Assembly: GCF_016802725.1 (NCBI RefSeq)
Contig: NC_052673.1
Coordinates: 12,039,037 to 12,103,036, forward strand
From: Solenopsis invicta
Taxonomy: Eukaryota; Arthropoda; Insecta; Hymenoptera; Formicidae
Length of the DNA stretch: 64,000 nucleotides
Direction: 5' to 3'
Shown here: positions 25,524 through 37,717 of the stretch, piece after piece
Layout: each line of letters starts with the position of its first letter
Position numbering within the stretch: the stretch's first letter is position 1
The notes under the pieces: model-generated
Databases searched by the model: none
Told to the model about the DNA's origin: nothing
Seen by the model: the letters and a program-made list of their open reading frames with translations, nothing else
Program-made: the position numbers and the translations under genes

Positions 25524-25524
<1 letters not shown>
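20057..25524. other. Long gene-free stretch
   Basis: CpG-rich patches lie at 20080-20480, 20860-22320, 22420-22740, 23330-23540 and 23870-24840, with AT-rich DNA between them. Bases 21000-22050 hold no credible frame but many TAATTA/TTTAAT-type cores, which could be regulatory. Isolated good 5' splice-site matches lie at 20594 (GTAAGTATC) and 21327 (ACG then GTAAGTG), without a convincing exon. Poly-T lies at 22396-22415. Confidence 0.5.

Positions 25525-25559
<35 letters not shown>
25525..25559. repeat. (GAC)n trinucleotide repeat
   Basis: Eleven or so perfect GAC units end in GATGGGG. An 87-codon frame begins at the ATG created at the end of the array. It shows no recognisable domain. Confidence 0.9.
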
Positions 25560-28242
25560 TGGGGATAAAAGCAAAAAGGACCGTCGGCGGTGCGCGCTCA
25601 CGTTTCTCCGAGAGCGAATATAAAGCGAAAGCACTCAGTGCGTTTCCTGTCGGGGCCTCTTCACGCCGCGCCGCCAGGGACGCAGTCGAGATCCATAGAT
25701 CCCTTCTTTTTCGTCCCCTTCCTATCCATGGGGCTTACGCACGCATGGGACTACGCAAAGAACGGTGTATTCATCTAGGCGCCGCGTTTGAAAAGTCTTT
25801 AAAATTTAATGTAAAGCTCTAACTCCCAGTGTTGTACCGACTAAGGGATTAAGAGCAGAAAGGATTGGTGAATCAGAGGGGCAAGAGAGATCCACTGTAG
25901 AGAAATATCTTGGGTATTATGCCACGCGGTAGGGTTTGCATTAAACGAGCAGCGATGAATACACCAGTTAGTGAAAAAAGAAGAGAAAAATATAAAACCC
26001 ACGGTAACTGTAAAGCTGGAGATGGGACGCCTCTATTGCTATCGCTACTGTTTTAGGTGGGTAACGATCGAAGGCGGGAAGGACGAAGATGAGGGCGCCA
26101 TGAATGGGCGATGAGTAGGAAGTTTGAGAGAGAGAAAGAGAGAAGTTGGGGGCGGAGGAGGCGATGGCAGGGTCGAAATGAAAATTAAGGGGCTCACGCG
26201 GGGAAAACGGTGGTGAGGAGAAATCCAATGGATTACGAGGGAATCGGTTTTTCGGATATTAACCTAGGCACGCGTGCCACCGACACGTACATACACATCC
26301 ACTCACGGGATGAGTTTTTTTTTTTTTTTAACGGAGAATATAGTATGCTTCGCGTGAAAGGACTGGTTGACATGTTTAATAAAAAAATACTAGAGGCCGG
26401 AAAAATATCGTAAAAAAATCTTCTACCTAAATTAAACTATGTTTGATCGCATCACAATATTTCATGAATAGAGCACCAATGTTATTTGCAAATATCGTGG
26501 GAAAAAAATAAATTGGGAAAAATAGATATTTTACAAGAAAAAAAAACTGATGTTTAGGCATTTAGGGATTGGTTGGACCTAGCGTGTCTTCTATTGTTTT
26601 CTATCTTTGTATATTGATCTTTTATTGATTTTTAGTTTTTATTGAGTTTATTATTTTAACAAATTTTTTTCTATAATAAAAGTTTTTTTTTCCCGCTAAC
26701 CTTTTCAGTTCTCGTACTTTTACGTTGGCAATTATCCATCTCCAAACTATATAAAATAACATTGATTGTTCTTGATCTTAAGATATTGTTACAATATTCT
26801 CTGAAGACCAAAATATATATTTTTCTATAGTAGCTGTCTTTTACCTTTAAATGTTTTATACGCTTGAGCTTTTATTTTATATATATATATAAAACATTCT
26901 ACTATTTTATAAAAAACACTGTGCTTTTATTCGTAATATTTTCATGCGCAATGTTTTCTTAAGTAGCGTAAGAATCATTTACAAAATTTATCGCGATCGT
27001 TTATTCTTAGTTGCTGGTAATTATTTCGTCAATAAGATGCTACCTGTTGCTAAATTTGGCAAAAGTATTTCGCTAGCGACACGGAGGTTACGAGGTTGGC
27101 GAGACGCGGTAAGAGGCGAATTATCAGATAAATCCAGCGCGTTTCGCGAAGGATCAACGACACCAACGGCGAAACGTAACTTTTAGTACCCCCGACCGAT
27201 CCTGAGGGAGGCTAATCCAATCCTTAGAATCCTGCTTGAGAGAGAGAGTCTTCCCGAGTCGTTCGAGGGAAGAAAAACGAGCGTAATCAGTGAATCGGGC
27301 GTTAAGGAGGAACGGGGCGAGGGGTGGAGAGATTGAAGCGCGCGATTTTCCAGCATCTGGGTCAGATTCGCGCTTTGCGACATTTGCGAGCGAACGGGCG
27401 CCGGGAGGGATGGAAGGAGATAGCGAGGTGAAGGAGAGAACGGGGATGTAAAAAGGGTGGATCCATCTCCAAGCGCGGATTCTGATATCGAACCCCCATT
27501 GCATGATACCATGGTGTATAAGCCGATTACGTCCGGCTTTCGCATTCCAGCGCACGACGCAATTCCGTCGTTCTCTGTTTCGTATTAATGCGTAAAACGG
27601 CATTTACCGAGAGAGGATTGGATGAAGAGAGGGGAGAAATCGAGGGCGAGAGGGTGAGAAAGAGGGAGAGCAGTCCCGGCGTGCAAGGCTACTTATTAAA
27701 TGAGCGCGCTCGTCTGCTGGGCGACGAAATCCCGCTGTCGCGCTGGTTTATATCTCCACGCTTACGTTACATCGCTGCGTTCCTATATACATGCACGGCG
27801 GCACCGTGCTATAGCTATCCGCGCTTAGATCTTTTGTTCACGGAAACGCGCCAGATACGTCTGTCTGCGGCTTTTGTTCCGGAAACGCGCGTGTGTCCGC
27901 TATAGTTTGGATGTTTTATTTGCCACCCCGGGGAAGAAGTCCAACTGTGCAACTCGGGAAAACGAATCTCCATTTACCCGACAGAAATTTCGTTTTCGTA
28001 ATGTGCGCTCAACGCCATTTGGTTATATGCTCGTCGATCGTTCGCAGCGATACGTACGTCGTGCTTAATGCAATGATTTTAGTCTCCGATGGAACATAAC
28101 GGTATTGCGATAACTAAATCCTCGCGGTGTATCTTTTGTACGGTATTAAATCACTGAGATTAATCTCTACTGTGGCTTTATCTATTATCGAAAAGAGTCG
28201 GGCGATATTATAATGGAGCTTTCTAAAGGAAAATGTTTATTA
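25560..28242. other. No supported gene; GA-rich and AT-rich segments
   Basis: Bases 25860-26240 and 27190-27680 are purine-rich. Bases 26330-26940 are AT-rich, with poly-T at 26314-26328 and (AT)n near 26878-26890. Frames such as 27154-27603 (-) are dominated by the purine-rich composition. Confidence 0.5.
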
Positions 28243-28290
28243 CAGTAGGGCCTCTCTAATTTTGATTATATGGGGACGATAAAAAAGGCG
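28243..28290 (+). mobile_element. pogo/Tigger-like terminus, solo
   Basis: A TA is followed by CAGTAGGGCCTCTCTAATTT, which resembles the CAGTNNNNCCTCTC starts of pogo-group elements as I recall them. No matching reverse-orientation end was seen within 400 bp, so this may be a truncated copy. It sits immediately upstream of two foldback hairpins. Confidence 0.35.
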
Positions 28291-28328
28291 AAATATGTCA
28301 AACTTATGAAGTGTTCTTATCACAGAGA

Positions 28329-28445
28329 CTGCGTTCGCGGAGCGTGCTATCAGCGCTGTTGCGTCATTTTATCCTTACTTCGCGCCTAGTGACCGAGAAA
28401 GATAGAATGACAGAATAGTGCTAATAGGCCGCTTTCCGAACGCAG
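28329..28445. repeat. 117-nt foldback hairpin
   Basis: The left arm starts CTGCGTTCG and includes AGCG, CTAT, AGC, GTCATT and TATC. The reverse complement of the right arm has the same elements in the same order. Arms are about 49 bp each, roughly 70% paired, around a loop of about 20 nt (TCGCGCCTAGTGACC region). This could be a foldback miniature transposon relic or a transcribed hairpin. Confidence 0.65.
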
Positions 28446-28525
28446 CCAGAATGAGCCTACTAATCGCCGTACTTGCAGCGCGAACCTAGTTTTCTACATT
28501 AAATTTTAACGCACGCAAGTAACTA

Positions 28526-28684
28526 CCCAGCAAACACCTATTAACAGTAATATAATCTCAATATTATAATCTCTTACTCAGCAACGTGTAATATATCACA
28601 CGTTATCTGCCAATTACATTATTGAGTAGGACATTATAATGTTATTTGAAGTTATATTACTGGAGAGAGATGTTTCTGATAACC
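28526..28684. mobile_element. Foldback MITE-like element, about 158 bp
   Basis: The outer ends pair through CAGCAAACA against CAGAAACAT read from the other side. Inside these, CAGTAATATAA is shared perfectly by both arms, followed by ATTATAAT and TACTCA. The centre holds a second palindrome, AACGTG and CACGTT around TAATATATCA. Nearly the whole element folds on itself and there is no coding capacity, which fits a non-autonomous DNA element. I could not define a clear target-site duplication. Confidence 0.65.
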
Positions 28685-31600
28685 TTGCTATGCACACACA
28701 TATGTATGCACTTGCACTGTTACATAAACTACAATTAAGTGCAGACGCACGCGCTATCTAATGAATTATGCTCCGCTCATTACGATAGAAGAGGCGGGAC
28801 ACTAGTGTCTGTGAAAGTGTGTGAAGAAGTGCAAAGATGGAAAGATCACAGAGGGCCGAATTTAAGGAGACTTATTATTTAAGAGAATTATTTCAAATTC
28901 CAAATTAGAGAGAAATACACACCGTACTTCGTGCTGCCATTTCAGCTTTAACTTGGTTTAATTTAGTAAGTAAATCGAGGATTTGGAGACTGACATCGCG
29001 CGCGATAGCAATCCCGCGTTTTACGCGGTGCTTTTGCTCATTACATTAGTCGCGATTCGCGAATCCGATCCTTTTCTCGTCGAAGGGATATGTTTTACGA
29101 TAAGACTTCAATCAATCTAAGACGGACTTTTCTAAGGCGAACTTTTCCTCGATCAATCGCGCTCGCATTAATCCCCCGATATACGAGTCTACTCCTGATT
29201 CGACTTGAGAAATAACGGGAAGAGTAACGCCCGCAGCAGTATCGTCGGTCGCGATCAAACTGTGGATGCACTTTTCGAAGAGCATTCTCTCCTTTTTTTT
29301 TCATATCTGTGAATATGCATCATGGCGCATCAGACTATCGAGAAGCGTGATGCCGGATCGAGTGCTGCTCGTAAAATTGCGGGGTTTATCGATCGGATCG
29401 TTGCGAGAAAAATATGCATTTGTGCGCGCTGTGCAGGAACTGTAGTTAACACTACCATTTTACGTGTGTGTATGCGCTTACATGGAGTGTGTCCTCCATT
29501 ATTAATACGCAGTCATATAGACGATTAAACGCGGGCTTGCCCCCCGGTTTCCAGAGTCGATAATTATTTGCGGCATAGTTCGCGTTGGCCCGATTTCGAA
29601 AACCGCAGCCGGCCGGGATTTGTGCCGATCGCAGTCGACAAAATCATTTTGCCGAGTCATCATCTCCGCGTCTGCCTTTACTTGCCGTTCGCTTTCCGGT
29701 TGTTCGCACGATTTCGATGCGGCTCGTTCACCGCGCTGACGAGCTTCCCGGAGCGAGACACTACGAATCGGTCGCCATTGTCGCCGTTTATTTGACCGGT
29801 TAATCGCGACAGCTGTACACATACAAACCGAACGCGGCGGAGCGTCGAAAAACGAACGGCGTTACACTTTATTGGATTTCTGTAATGACGGGCGTCGCTT
29901 GCCCGTGTAATTCGTTCGACGACCCAGATACTCTCTCGTACGCGCGACCCTGTTCGTTACATAAGCGAAGGCGACGGCCTGTGTAAAAACCACGTGAGTG
30001 AAACATCACTTAAGGTGACGTGCTGTTACTGTACCTACTGCTGCTGCTGCTGCGACACGGTGCTCCTAATCGAAAATGTCGTTTTCGAACGAGCGTTTAT
30101 GAAAAAGATGATTATTTTTCCTCTCGCCCGATTTTTATTTGATTTGCAACCGCGACGTCGATAATGAGGCTATACGAGACTAATTTTTTCATAGAATCAC
30201 CTCAACGTCTTTGGAAAAAATTAATGGAGTACAATGGCAATTTGTTTTTTTATTAATTATATATAATGGGGGAGCATAATATAACTTTGTTTCATAACAT
30301 TAAGTTTAAGAGACGTAACAATACATTTATTAATTTTTAAATAAATTACGAAACGTAAAGAAAATAACAGGGAAAGTAGTATTATTATCTAAGAAAAAAA
30401 GCTTCTTTTCTCTTCACGAATCATATCTGATTTCGCGATAGATTTCACAAAAAGAGCAGAAGTCGGAATTTGCCATCTTAATGTCACAGCAAGTTGAGAA
30501 GTATTCCAAGAAGCACTTCTGCGTTTCATCTCCTAACACCGACGTGTTCTCATCGAGAATTGGCGTGCACTCTTAGGAGAGAAAGAGAAAGAGCGATAGA
30601 GAGCACGGCGATATCACTATCGTATAGCATAGGGGCGCCCTGGCACATATTAATGCCCCGACTGCGGAGTAAAACGAATGATTTGTTGGGGTGGCTTAAG
30701 CTTCGTTACTGTGGCTGCTTCAGGGTGGCAAATGGTGGTACGGTACGGAAGCAACGGAGGGAATCTCGTAAAGGAGAAGGGGGAGGAGGGGAGGCAAGCG
30801 AGACTAGGGCGTTACGGGATTGACCGAGAGAGAACATACGCGTGCAGGGGCGCCCTTGTGAGAAGCTGCACTTTGAAGAGACAAGGATGGTGCGATATCT
30901 AGCCTCGAGGTTGTGGATGAAAGGGAGGGAAGGGAGCGAGAGGAGGAGGAAAAGGTGAAGGAAGACGAGGGAGGGCGGCCGAGAGGGGCTTGCAGTCCCG
31001 TCTCATCTACTTGATTGCATCGCCCGGATTACAGCCGGGGCTTTAACGCATCCCCCTCGGGACGCTCCTAGCGTGAAAACAAAAAGAGAAGCGGACGCGA
31101 AAGGAACGTGAGTAAGAGAGCACGAGCGAGTGGAAAGGCTGGACCGCTTTCCTCGCTCTCGCTCCTCTTGTCGCGGCGGGTGCTCAAGTGAAATTCCCTG
31201 AGAATAATTTTCACTTCTCTCCACTTCCTGGTGTCGTCTTCTTCTCCTTCTCCTTCTTCTTGTTCGTCTGTTTTTTGTCTTTGTGCGTTTTTTTTCTCTC
31301 TTTTTCTACCACCTTCCCTAGTCCCTGGCGCCTGACGTCGTCTTCTTTTGAATCTCCGAGCTTAAACCTTTTCCCTCGACAGTAAGCAGAACCAGCCGCA
31401 TACGAATCTTCGAGAGCGATGCTAATATCCAGAATGACGAGAGAGAGAGGGGGAAAAAGGGAAGATAGAAGATAGAGAGAGCGGGACTGCTTCTCATCTT
31501 TTATGGGGGCAGGGGGGGGGGATACGAATTTGAGCCGAATTGATTTTGCGCGTAATGAGCTTTCACGCTTTTAGGCGGCGCGACGGCCGCTTCAAAGCGA

Positions 31601-33290
31601 ATTGTTCGTGCACGGGCTATAAAGCTGGATTCGATTAACTCTTCGGGACGTGGTTGCCAAAAATTTCGAATATAACTCAAGCAGCTAAATCTTTTGAACT
31701 TTACGCTTTTTTTTATGCCCCGCTTTTTTAATTACATTATTCCTTGAATTTAATTATTACCACTTATTTATAATTCATATAAATTTTTTTTTACAGTTTT
31801 TTCCATAAATTTTTTCCACGCAAAGTAAATTTTTGTATGCGAAAACGCTTGATTTAGTCCACGCTTATATTAAGAAAATATATGTTATTAATAAGTCTTT
31901 GTTAATGTGGCGCTACGCAATATTGAAGTTCGTGCACGTTGTCACGAGAGATGCGGAGCCACTTTTATCAGAAAGCTCAGATTCGTTCGCTTTATTCTAT
32001 ACCGGCGAGACGCGTTCCATTCGACGTCATATTGCATTTCAATGATACGCGTCGATCTCGCTACCTCGACGTCGCCTCTTCGCTTTTCTCGCTTCGCTTC
32101 GGATTGGATGATTCCGGACATGCCGAATGGCGTATGCGCGTCTCGCGAGCGTCGTTCAGGTGAGCAATAGCGCGCGATTCCGTTCTCTTCGCTCGCCCTT
32201 TGAACGCCGCGCGAGAATCGATTCTCATGCATTCGATTGCGCCTATACGGTACAATCTTATCGTCGAGAGCTCGCGCAAATAGCTGACGGCAAATCCTTG
32301 CTTCGATTTAATTAATTCCCCGTAGTTATGTTTAGAAATTCGCTTTATGGGACATTAACGCGGTCTCGTGCTCCCCGCGCGTCAGCTCGTCCCTTTTGAG
32401 ACGTAACGCGTGATTAATGCGAACGCGCGCGCGCAGATATTAAGCCCGATGAAACTTTGAAAGCCCGTTCCGGACGATATATCTTTTCCGATATTGCCAG
32501 ACCGTGCGATATTTTCGCGGAAGAATCTCCGTGACCTGGTCGTCCTGGTCGAGCGCGTTAAGGATCCCGGATCTCGCCGCCCGCTCGCCGGCTCGCCGGC
32601 TCGTTCCGCAGATATAAACGTTTCAAACGGCGGCGGGAATATCGCTAATCCTATTGTAGAGAATTTATGACGGTCTAATCGTCTAATGAATACTAAATGC
32701 CCTGACGCGCCCCCGGCGGACTCTTACAGCAAAGATTCGGCCGCGCTAATAATCTCATTAATTCGTCCGAGTTTCGCATATCTCGCACATTTCTCGCCCG
32801 CATTCGTGCAATGAGAAAGCATCCGACAAGCCCATAAATCCATCGAGAACTTTCTTTCTACAGTAACACAGCGCGTTTTGGTTTGAAGGGAATGCTTAAA
32901 TTTATTGAACAGCGCTGCGTGTTTGCTTTGTATCACGAAACGTTTGTTCCGCATTCCTGCACGTTTATAATACATACGAAAGAGCTGTGTATAAAGAATA
33001 TTGCTTTTATACGCGATCGTGTTGCATTCTAAAATTAGCTAAATGCTTTAATTTTTTTTTCATCCTTTTAACTTGACGCCTAATTGCTAAAGTATTTAAC
33101 GTTGAATATTAAACAGTTGCAATTAGCTACGAGTATAGAAACCGTAGTATCACCATAGAAACCGTAAAAACCAAGCAAAAACCACGACTGAAAGAAATGG
33201 ACTCTCGGCCCCATAAAGATTACAGCCAGATATTGCCCAAAACGTACGTAATCGTTGAATGCGATCTCGAAAGAAAATGAAAACGTTTAG
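28685..33290. other. Long gene-free stretch
   Basis: CpG-rich parts lie at 28980-29990, 30490-31660 and 31910-32720. Purine-rich low-complexity DNA lies at 30740-31000 and 31430-31520, with a G10 run near 31511-31520. A tandem of the 8-mer GCTCGCCG lies at about 32583-32605. Good 5' splice-site matches at 29996 and 31107 (GTGAGT) lack a convincing exon. Confidence 0.5.
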
Positions 33291-33761
33291 TTAACCCCCA
33301 ATTAGCGTTAACCAACGTCGGGAGGGATTGGACGGCCGGACTGCATATCCGAATTTACGGCAACGCGCCGCCGCATTTCCCTGTACCACCCTTCCTGCCC
33401 CCGTAGCTTCCCCGTCCCGAGCGAGTAGGATCCTTATCAGCGTTGCTCCCTCATCCCTCGAGTCCAGGATCCCTGTTTCGCCGGCGGCGATGATTGGATC
33501 ATTTTGCATAGCGTGACGTAGTCGACGCTTGTCTAACAACGCCGTACATGCCGGCAATAACGCGCCGCCGCCGTCTCGTTTACTGCCCTTTGAGTGGCCG
33601 TGAAAGGGCGAGGGTCGATCGTCACAACCGTCGTGCAGCCTTCTGCCATTGGACACTTCCACCAGCTGTCGCAAAGAGCCTTTCGGCGACCAGCTACGAT
33701 TCACTCGTACGCCCGATACGAGCCACTTGGCCTCGTCTTCGTCAAAAATTAAGTGACGCAT
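33291..33761 (-). CDS. Unrecognised 156-codon open frame
   Basis: The frame starts at a real ATG (33761) and runs to a stop at 33291. It is Gly-, Ala-, Arg- and Asp-rich with no hydrophobic segment, repeats or cysteine pattern. Segments such as MQNDPIIAAGETGILDSRDE look protein-like. The island is CpG-rich and plus-strand frames of 62 and 74 codons overlap it, so chance is a serious alternative. No splice signal decides the matter. Confidence 0.15.
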   Translation of the reverse strand: MRHLIFDEDEAKWLVSGVRVNRSWSPKGSLRQLVEVSNGRRLHDGCDDRPSPFHGHSKGSKRDGGGALLPACTALLDKRRLRHAMQNDPIIAAGETGILDSRDEGATLIRILLARDGEATGAGRVVQGNAAARCRKFGYAVRPSNPSRRWLTLIGG

Positions 33762-33951
33762 TTTCCGCGTGAAAGATCCCCATCAAACGACTTTACGCCT
33801 CTGTATACCACTTTATACCTGCGGGACACAATTTGTCTCAATTTAAAAACAGCGCAGCTTGCTTTTGTATTACTGATACATTTTATTATATTGATATAAA
33901 TATAAATTGCAATCAATTTACATGCTTTATGGTAGCATACTAATGTGGATT

Positions 33952-34256
33952 TTAATTCGGGAGCTTTTCAAGGGATGTAGAGGAAAAGAAGGGACGTTCT
34001 TTTGCGCGACGTGGGGGGGACTCCATGCCCAGGGACCGCGAAGCAAAGGGATAGGGAAGTGCATCACTAGATGCGCGTCAGCGATGACCAAAAATCTCTC
34101 CTCCCCGCGAACTGTATCCCAGAAACGTGCGAATCCTTTTCCTCTCTGCACCGCGTCTAGTGACGCACTTCCCCTTTTCGTTGCCCCGTACCTACTGGGC
34201 ATGGAGTTCTCTGCGCTGCAAAACCCTCTTGTCCTCTGTTCTCCTCGGAATTCTTG
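33952..34256. mobile_element. Long inverted repeat, possible foldback element or hairpin-RNA source
   Basis: The core arms lie at 34018-34078 and about 34152-34216. ACTCCATGCCCAG is perfect in both. GGGAAGTGCNTCACTAGANG is shared with one further mismatch. Weaker pairing continues outwards through AGAGGA-AAGA, TTTTGC and AATTC-G to about 33952 and 34256. The spacer is about 75 nt. Frames of 116 and 119 codons run through it on opposite strands, a by-product of the self-complementarity. I call no gene. Confidence 0.65.
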
Positions 34257-35289
34257 AGTTAGAATCCGTCTTACTGTACTATTCATTATAAATATATTTC
34301 CGATTATATAATATCAAAACTCAGGTAAATTTTCGAGCTGTTGCAATCATGTACTTGGTACAATTTCTTAAACATTTATAAAAAACATACATAAAAAAAG
34401 ATAATAATTAAGACGCATAAATAAATCTTAATAAATAATTCCAATTCCTTTAAAGCACGTACGAGTATTTGTATAAAAATATTTTTGAATTGTTATCTAG
34501 GTTGCGAGAAAGATAAGAAGATTAGTTAGCATATGTAGAGCAGGTAGATAGGTCACTGTACATATTTCGGTTACGCTTATATCAATGATTTCTAAACGGT
34601 TTAGGTACATACCGTTTTATCGAGTTTAATCATCTTTCGTTCTTAAAATAGATTGTACTTTAACCACGGATTTAAGATTTCTATCCGAACTAGAACGCGC
34701 GACCTGCTTTCTCGGTGGCGGTTTCGCGCGAGACTCCGGCGCGGCGTGTCGTGCGTGCGTGGGAGCGATAATGCATGATCTCGCTTAACGCCCTCGGAGT
34801 GTCGATAGGAATCGCGCCAAGGATCGATTGTGTCACGGGCTCTCATGCCACAGCTGTGTCCACGTGTAGACGCCGTTATAACAGCTGGTGCAAAAGCTCT
34901 CTTGTGCAAGCACGCGCGCGTGCGCCTGCTGTCACGCACGGTAATTTATGGCAAATCCAAGAGAGATTCGAGAGATTGAACGATCAACTCTTTTTTTTTC
35001 GCTCACGATGAAATCTGCGCGACGCATGTTATGCGCGCTTTTAACCGTAATTCGAGATGTATCATACCCCAGCCATTTCGAACGAGTTGCAACGCGGCCG
35101 TGTGTCGATACGATGATTTCTCAAAATTCCACAACGGCGTTAGACTAATATTTCATATTCGCCGCCTGATGGCAAACTTCCGTAAACTTTCAGGAAGTTC
35201 GAAGAAATTTTTCAAGGCACATCCGACAAATTTATCGAACGATGCATGAAATATTAGGCCTTGGTACTCTTGAAAATCATATATCCATC
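34257..35289. other. No supported gene
   Basis: AT-rich to about 34660, CpG-rich to about 35230. No element recognised. Confidence 0.5.
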
Positions 35290-35486
35290 AATATCTTGGA
35301 ACTAGAACAGCCATAATGCCATTCCAGATGCGGAAGAAAGAAAATCGTCCTTCCGCCTCGAAACCGCCAAATTGGTCTCTCTATCTCAAAGCCGCAGAGT
35401 TGGTCCTACTATTCCAAAGCCGCAGAATCGCATTGGTCGGTTCCTCTGCCACAAAATGATATCGTTTGTTCTAGTTCAAAAGTATT
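35290..35486. mobile_element. MITE-like element with about 21-bp terminal inverted repeats
   Basis: The left end, AATATCTTGGAACTAGAACA, and the reverse complement of the right end, AATACTTTTGAACTAGAACA, differ at four positions. The element is about 197 bp, non-coding, and carries a minisatellite inside (next entry). Internal arms also pair loosely (CCATAATGCC against the CATTTTGTGGC region). Confidence 0.65.
35358..35444. repeat. Minisatellite, about 28-29 bp, three diverged units
   Basis: Each unit has the form TC-AAA-CCGC-AAATTGGTC followed by a pyrimidine-rich spacer. Units begin near 35358, 35386 and 35414. The array lies wholly inside the MITE-like element. Confidence 0.6.
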
Positions 35487-37632
35487 AAATCCATTATACC
35501 GTTTTAATCTTAATATATTGCTTCTTATTACGTGCGCTCATGCATATTCTACTCTTCGAATTATTTTCTTTGCACTTCTATTACACATGTGAGAACATAC
35601 TTTACACCTTTATTATCAAATGTGCAATATTATTTCTAATATGAAGCTAATATAATTTCCTAAAATTTCGTTTCCAAGCAATTTCTTCGCTTTTACCTCG
35701 AAATAAGCTTATTGCATCGGACAATTCGGTGTAACTTTTCCCCCATGGATTCCCGTTACTTATCCGAATGTCATTTCCCATTTATTCGAAGCAACGCGAA
35801 CCGTACGACGTGCCAGTCTTCGTCGTTCGGCGGGAAAGCTCCGGCTTTCGTCTGGGACAACGTGCCCGTCGTCATCGTCGAAGGTTCGGCCTGGTCTTGG
35901 GTGAAAGATCTTATCGACTAATTGGAGCAGCGCGAGAGAACGGCGATAGAGGAGGATTCCCTCGTGCGGTGTCTCCTCAAGTTTAATACAACGCCGGCGT
36001 CTTCCCATCTCTCGGGAACCGACAGCTACCTAATTACGATCTCTCCTTTCCGACGAGGGAGGAAAGAGATGGGTAGAGAAGGGGAATCATGAAGGGCTGA
36101 ATTGCTGGTCTGGTCAGGTACGACGGGGATTGTTGCCGTGCATCGACGCGCGCGCACAGCGCGGGAACTGTCACTCCTGTTATCGTTATCGCGACAACCC
36201 TTTTTCTCTACGGGCGCGCAAAGGACTCCCGCGGTTTTCTAAGATCTTATCGGTTAATTAGAGGCTCGGTAAAGGGTGGTTGAGGGTAGAATAGATTCTG
36301 CAGCATGGTCGAGGTAGACGATGTGGTTCACGCTTTTAGTATGCCTGGGCTCGGGTTGCCAAGGTTTTTTTTTTTTGTCGGGTAATGCTGTGCGCGATAG
36401 GTCCGATATGATTATGCGTCGACTTCTTCGAAACTTGAAAGGAATTTTATGCGATCGATTATGTCGATTGTGCAAATGGAGAAAAAAAAACTATACGTTG
36501 GTCAATCAGTAGATAAAGAACAAAAAAGTAAGAACAGATGAAATAATACATAATAATTTTGCAATAGCGTACGTTACTTTTACGTTGTTAATAGACTAAT
36601 GGACATAACTAAACTTTTTCTTTTTAACAGGCATTTAATGTCATGATGTTGCGCGTCGGTAGTTTTATTGAAACATTTAACAGATAAAAACATTCGTAAA
36701 TTCGTAATCTCTGCAATTTCTATAAAAGCTAAAATATTTCAAACTCGTTAGCTCAAACGGTCCCACCATTTCTCCGTGTTATTGTTGTTTGCCAGTAGTG
36801 AACATGCGATCGTGCAAAAAGTATCCTGACTGGTTTATTTTAATCAACTTTCCATGCAAATATCCCACTAGGGAGGGCGAAGCGGGGATAAGCTCAAGCG
36901 GGGAGTTTAAATCCCCGGGCATGCGAAGGGAAAGAGTTAAGCTCCGTTAATGAACACCTCGTGAAACTCTATAAAGCTCGCAAATACCGATCTTTCCATG
37001 CCTCCTTTTTTCTTCTCTCTCTTGTTTCGATCGTGTGTCGCGGTTTAGTTTCTTTTCGTGAACGCGTCCAAGTGTGCGCTCACCTACTGACATCGCGAGC
37101 TTTAAACAAACAAACTTTAGGATTATCTCGGGGGCTCTGGGAATTTGCTCTACACGTTGTTTCTAATTCTATACGCTTCCCTAGGTCGAGGATAGTTGCG
37201 TGCAAATAAAGCCGCGAAGTGGATAGGCGTACGGAACACATGCCGGATATCGAACTAGTTAGAGATCCGTGTTGCCTACTTATTCACGCCTCTTCGAGTC
37301 CGCCTATCTGCAAACTGGTGAAACGTGCACAGCGGGGAATCAGAAATGGGAAAACGCAGAACGATTCACGAAGATTGTATACGATTTCAAAAGTTATTTT
37401 AGATATTATAAACATAGAATTATGGTAGATCATGTTCTAGTTATGATGTGCACAAAAATGACTTGCGATTTCAAGAAAAAATAACATATGCAAATAGCAT
37501 TGCTTTTTAAGACTAAATTGTAATGTTGTAATTGTAACTTGTACATTATTATTTTTTCTAGAACTATTTTTATTTAGAATTACTACATAAAACAGATTTT
37601 AAGTTTTCCGTGAATTATTTAAATTTTATTTT
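35487..37632. other. No supported gene
   Basis: CpG-rich at 35740-36300, otherwise mixed to AT-rich. The plus frame at 36961-37209 starts with a hydrophobic segment (FFLLSLVSIVCRGL), but no splice site or family supports it. Confidence 0.5.
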
Positions 37633-37653
37633 ATTTTTTTTTTTTTTAGAAAA

Positions 37654-37655
<2 letters not shown>

Positions 37656-37716
<61 letters not shown>
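37656..37716. repeat. (TG)n microsatellite, about 30 units
   Basis: An uninterrupted TG run of about 61 bp is preceded by a T-rich run at 37633-37647. It is the longest perfect dinucleotide array in the window. A (TA)n run follows at 37866-37886. Confidence 0.95.
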
Positions 37717-37717
<1 letters not shown>

